This document shows positions 60,981 through 64,000 of a stretch of DNA of 64,000 bases, one piece after another. The position numbers and the translations under genes are program-made. The DNA is from Sipunculus nudus (taxonomy: Eukaryota > Annelida > Sipuncula > Golfingiida > Sipunculidae). The notes below the pieces were generated by a model, which saw nothing but the letters and a program-made list of their open reading frames with translations, did no database searches and had not been told where the DNA came from. The first letter of the stretch is position 1; every line of letters begins with the position of its first letter. Where the stretch lies: contig CM049306.1 of assembly GCA_026874595.1 (NCBI GenBank), forward strand, positions 54,218,019 to 54,282,018, read 5' to 3'.

Positions 60981-61940
60981 TATACGATACATTGTAAAGT
61001 ATATTCTAAAGTGATTTTCTCATTAATTTGTAATTAATAATCATAATAATAAAATTTATCTCTGAGTGTACTGACTGTATAATTGAAAATTATTGGGACT
61101 TGCTATAGCCAGTTGTGCATAGGTGACAGATATTTTCCACTGACTTGACCCGGCCAAGATTCCCATTTCAACATGCCTTTAAAAATAATTGCGCAACCTG
61201 TTTTTCAACAGAACTGATTCCATTGCAACTCATGCATTTAAAAATAAATTAAAGTTAAAATCACTAGTTTAGTTTGATTTATATTTGATTTACAAATCTG
61301 CCAATATGATTTAGAACGGTCGGCGTACAGTTCTAAAACTTCTGTTTATATGCAAAACGTTGAACTAAAAATAATACTGTGATAATAATCAATATGACAT
61401 ATGAAAAAAAGTTATTGTTCCATGATTTTTTCTTTTTTCATCGCGGATCATTTTATTTTCAGGGAAGGGGTTTGGTAATGAACACTTAGTCCTGGATAAT
61501 GTTGTATTTTGTGTTCAGCTTATACAGCTGACTTACATTCAAGGGCGTTAATATGGGGGGGGGGGGGGGAGCGAGGGGGTGAACAATGTTATAATTCCTC
61601 CCTCCCACCTGTCAGAGAATACATTTAATATATTGCAAATATTATATTAAGAAATAACACTTACCATGAAATATTATATCTTAACCTGGTTTAAAAGTCT
61701 AAATGTTTTGTCCCCAGTGGTAAATTAAAATAAGTGACCGAGCGGCGATTGAAATCCCCTTTGATTAAAATATAATTTTCCCCAGGAAAGATACATATAA
61801 TTATTATATAAAAAGAAGTCTGATTAAATGAAAAATCATTGGAGCTACAAAAAGTTATAAATATCTTTTTGATCAGATAAATTTGATTGAAATAATTTCC
61901 CTGTTTTTTTATATTTTTATCACATAATTTAAAACAAAGG
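60981..61940. other. AT-rich retroelement 3' region or filler
   Basis: AT-rich with no ORF of note, and a G-run at 61555-61569. It is probably the rest of the Penelope-like 3' region plus decayed DNA inside the split MITE. Confidence 0.35.
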
Positions 61941-62212
61941 ATGATGCAAAATTTGCTGTACGAACGAAAAAAAATAGAACATGTTCTATTTTTTGTCGTT
62001 CGCATATCGGACAAGAATTGCTTCTTTTCACCTTCAACACAAAGGAGCTGGAACAGACTGTATCATTGGTACGTTCCCTATTTGATATATAATACTTTAC
62101 AACAAAAAATTGTTGTGAAACGATTAGGCACAGCAAATTTTCGTTCGTACTTAAAATTCGTTCGGACGCATCCGGTGTGAAATCGCCTTTACATCATACA
62201 TATAATGGATCT

Positions 62213-62310
62213 ATATATTAATAGCGTGACGCGATATGTGTGATTTTCGTATGTCCTCTGATTGCCGTACGGATTGCCGTGATTCACGACATACATATGA
62301 TCCGGGTTTG
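62213..62310 (+). repeat. Direct repeat flanking the nested insertion, right
   Basis: Partner of 59447-59545 (ATATTAATAGCGT, TGTGATTTTCGTAT, GTACGGATTGCC). The ORFs at 62236-62448 across it have no domain. Confidence 0.5.
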
Positions 62311-62539
62311 TCCGAAGACATTCCACCATTCGTATCGGAACGTATTCGTCCTAGTCATCCAGACTCAGGCTCACAGTACACTCAAGGACAAAAAAAAACT
62401 TGCACAAAATGTCGTCATCAAAGAGATCTTATCATGTTAACATTGTAAAACTAAGACATTCAATTATGAAAGTCTATTTGACATCAGAAGTAACTGCTCG
62501 AACCAAACCGTATATGTAGCACGGATAATTGCTAATATA

Positions 62540-62800
62540 TTTAAGAAAGTACTTGTGGACAGATCAGATAATTCAAGGTTTAAATATTTAACCGCTCTTC
62601 CTTGTTTGCGCGATCTTAGATCAGCTTTACACTACTTAAGAAAACTAAATGACACCGCCCATTTCTTGGTGTTTCCTGTTTGTAAACAATACCAGTTTTT
62701 AGCCGCATGGGAAGCATTAATGCTCCAGTATTGTTCTATAAAGCAACCTGATTGGAAGCAAAGTCAAATGACTCTCGGTTAACTCCATAAAACGAGATAC
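62540..62800 (+). repeat. Tandem unit copy C, right part
   Basis: Resumes the unit with GTTTGTAAACAATA (62678-62691), then an ATGCTCCA word and AACCTGATTGG, aligned with B 52883-52960 (GTTTGTAAACAATA, ATGCTCCA, AACCTAATTGG). The 75-codon ORF is not open in A or B. Confidence 0.6.
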
Positions 62801-63049
62801 GACCATATAAGTATTTTTTTTTTCCTTTTTTCTCTCCCATTTTTCCTTGTCTGAGATTTGTGTGTATAATTTACAGTAAAAAATAACTTTTTTAGTGTTC
62901 ATCATCGATGACAAATTATGTATTATTGAAGAGGCACATGTACAAATATGTTATATACCTACGTAAACATACTGACACATAAATGTACACACATGCTAAT
63001 ATGAACTCTTGATTGTACTCATATTGTATACGTAAATGGATCAAAACCT

Positions 63050-63510
63050 TTATATATTACCAAAATATACATATACATGCATATTCTCACATATTTCTCT
63101 TTCATTTTCATGGAAGGTTATACCAGATGTTTCGAAAGGTCCTGTAGTACATCTTACTGGCAAATCTCCAGTCTCGTTAACCTGTTCACCAGCTTTACAT
63201 CCTACCCATCTGGCCTCCGTTTTGTTTAGGTTGGCTTTTAAACCAGAAGTAAATTGGATTTTTTTTAATAATGCTTTTTTTTTCTGGCAGATGTTTCATC
63301 AGCTACTGAACCTGCTATCTCGTCAGCCAGCTGAGCTATTTTGATTTCTGAATTTTTTATTTTAATTCCTTTTATGTGTTTATTCTCTCTAATTTTTATA
63401 GCTATTTTTCTGCATATAACACAAAAAGAAAGTGAAGAAAAAGCACAGGAGGCTTTTTTGTACTCGTGCTTAAGCTCGTTAAGTGTTATTAAAAGTTCTC
63501 CAAAAATCGC
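63050..63510 (-). pseudogene. L1-type LINE reverse transcriptase fragment
   Basis: The minus strand is open from 63510 to the TAA at 63050-63052, about 153 codons with no usable start. It reads ICRKIAIKIRENKHIKGIKI, then KNSEIKIAQLADE, then SGLKANLNKTEARWVG, and GPFETSGITFHENE. This is the order of the palm-to-thumb part of L1/Tx1-type reverse transcriptases: FILCAEILA-like helix, GI-x-I, the catalytic YADD box, SGLKxNxxKTE, and the LGIxF strand. Here the YADD box has decayed to LADE, so it cannot be active. The N-terminal fingers and the C-terminal part are missing. The plus-strand 102-codon ORF at 63036-63344 is its shadow. Confidence 0.75.
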
Positions 63511-63765
63511 TTAATCCATATTTTTTATTAATTGATTAAGATATTAAGCTGCTTGGCCTATTTTTTCTTATCGTCCCCAGTTTTGTCTATGTTTGGATTT
63601 TGAGTTAGGTTAAAGTCACCCCGATTATTATGTTTTCTTTATCATGGTCTCGTTAGATATGTTCTAATCGTTTTAACCAATCTTTCTGTATGCTGAGCTT
63701 ATCTTTTGTTGGTAAATACACATTAAAAGAAAAAATGTTGTTTCTTCGATTTTTATTTTCACAAC
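63485..63765 (-). pseudogene. L1-type LINE endonuclease fragment, frameshifted
   Basis: Read on the minus strand in two or three frames, it contains NNIFSFNVYLPTKDKLSIQK, DWLKRLEHI, a stop, DKENIIIG, then after a frameshift GDFNLTQNPNIDKTGDDKKK, and finally KKYGLSDFWRTFNNT. These follow the apurinic-endonuclease-like domain of L1/Tx1 LINEs: the NVYAP strand, the IIxGDFN metal-binding motif and the LxDxWR helix. Stops and shifts show that it is dead. The reverse transcriptase fragment follows immediately, so the endonuclease C terminus and several hundred codons of reverse transcriptase have been deleted. Confidence 0.7.
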
Positions 63766-64000
63766 TAAATTCCTAAATTTCTTATTCAGTTTGCCAATGT
63801 TACATATATTTTGGTATGTTTATTATTTTTTTTAGAATGCTGAGTTGCTGACGTTGTGAAACCCCCTGACGTGACTTGCTAGTATTGAGCAGGGGGGTTA
63901 GCCTTGAGAATATTCACTCATGCTTCCAGGTCTCTGAGTGTGGTGAAAGTGTGCATATTTGCCTGTATGTCTCGAATTACAATATTGCCATCTTTTGTCC
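63766..64000. other. Window end, probably LINE 5' sequence
   Basis: This lies upstream of the minus-strand endonuclease relic. I see no clear domain. A small inverted word (GTCAGGGGGTTTCAC with CCCCCTG) lies near 63858-63897. Confidence 0.3.

Larger units (their letters stand above)
60105..62191. mobile_element. Harbinger-like element with 35-bp TIRs, holding a retroelement
   Basis: Termini at 60108 (AGGCGGTTTCACACCG...) and 62188 (complement AGGCGATTTCACACCG...) match at 32 of the first 35 bases. The left flank is TAA and the right flank is TTA, a near-match to a TWA duplication. The right end, about 61949-62188, has an internal palindrome (AATAGAACATGTTCTATT) between GAACGAAA and CGTTCG words, which is typical of Harbinger-type MITEs. 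The middle, about 60305-61940, contains a Penelope-like element tail, so the simplest reading is a MITE of about 0.4 kb split by a later retroelement insertion. Confidence 0.65.

Noticed and set aside
62236-62448. 70- and 66-codon overlapping plus ORFs.
   Set aside because: They lie in a direct repeat also found at 59447 where the frames are not kept.
63036-63344. 102-codon plus ORF.
   Set aside because: It is the complement of the L1-type reverse transcriptase relic on the minus strand.

Overview
The window reads as a gene-poor, AT-rich stretch of an invertebrate nuclear genome. It has long TA microsatellites, many short ORFs without codon structure, dispersed inverted-repeat DNA elements, Penelope-like and L1-like retroelement remnants, and no operons or bacterial signals. 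A lophotrochozoan, most likely a mollusc, is my inference from the style of the repeats (for example GACGGACGACGGACAA-type tails and a Penelope-like GIY-YIG protein). No host gene confirms it.

Layout. 0-17 kb: AT-rich DNA with a few mobile-element copies: a 651-bp element with a 9-bp target duplication at 7.1-7.8 kb, a tRNA-type SINE on the minus strand near 9.8 kb, and a TAA-flanked inverted-repeat element at 12.95-13.5 kb. 17.6-17.9 kb holds the only reasonable host-gene piece, a 3'-terminal exon of an unidentified membrane protein. 18-39 kb is mostly unique AT-rich DNA. It contains a duplicated block (24.7-26.4 and 31.8-33.1 kb), a mariner/pogo-type MITE inside a TA microsatellite, and a few GC-richer unique islands that could be regulatory. 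39.9-62.8 kb contains three diverged direct copies of one large unit (A, B, C), each interrupted by different mobile elements. 60.1-62.2 kb is a nested insertion: a Harbinger-like inverted-repeat element holding a 5'-truncated Penelope-like element with a broken GIY-YIG endonuclease and, about 130 bases downstream, a complete hammerhead ribozyme. The right end, minus strand, carries an L1-type endonuclease and reverse transcriptase relic with an internal deletion.

The most informative structures are the hammerhead ribozyme with fully paired stems, the ancient tandem triplication with motifs (RFX X-box, forkhead) kept between copies, and the 9-bp-TSD element family whose insertion is shown by an empty site in the paralogous copy. 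All family names come from reading the sequence by eye. No database search was run, and repeat boundaries are approximate unless a target duplication is stated.
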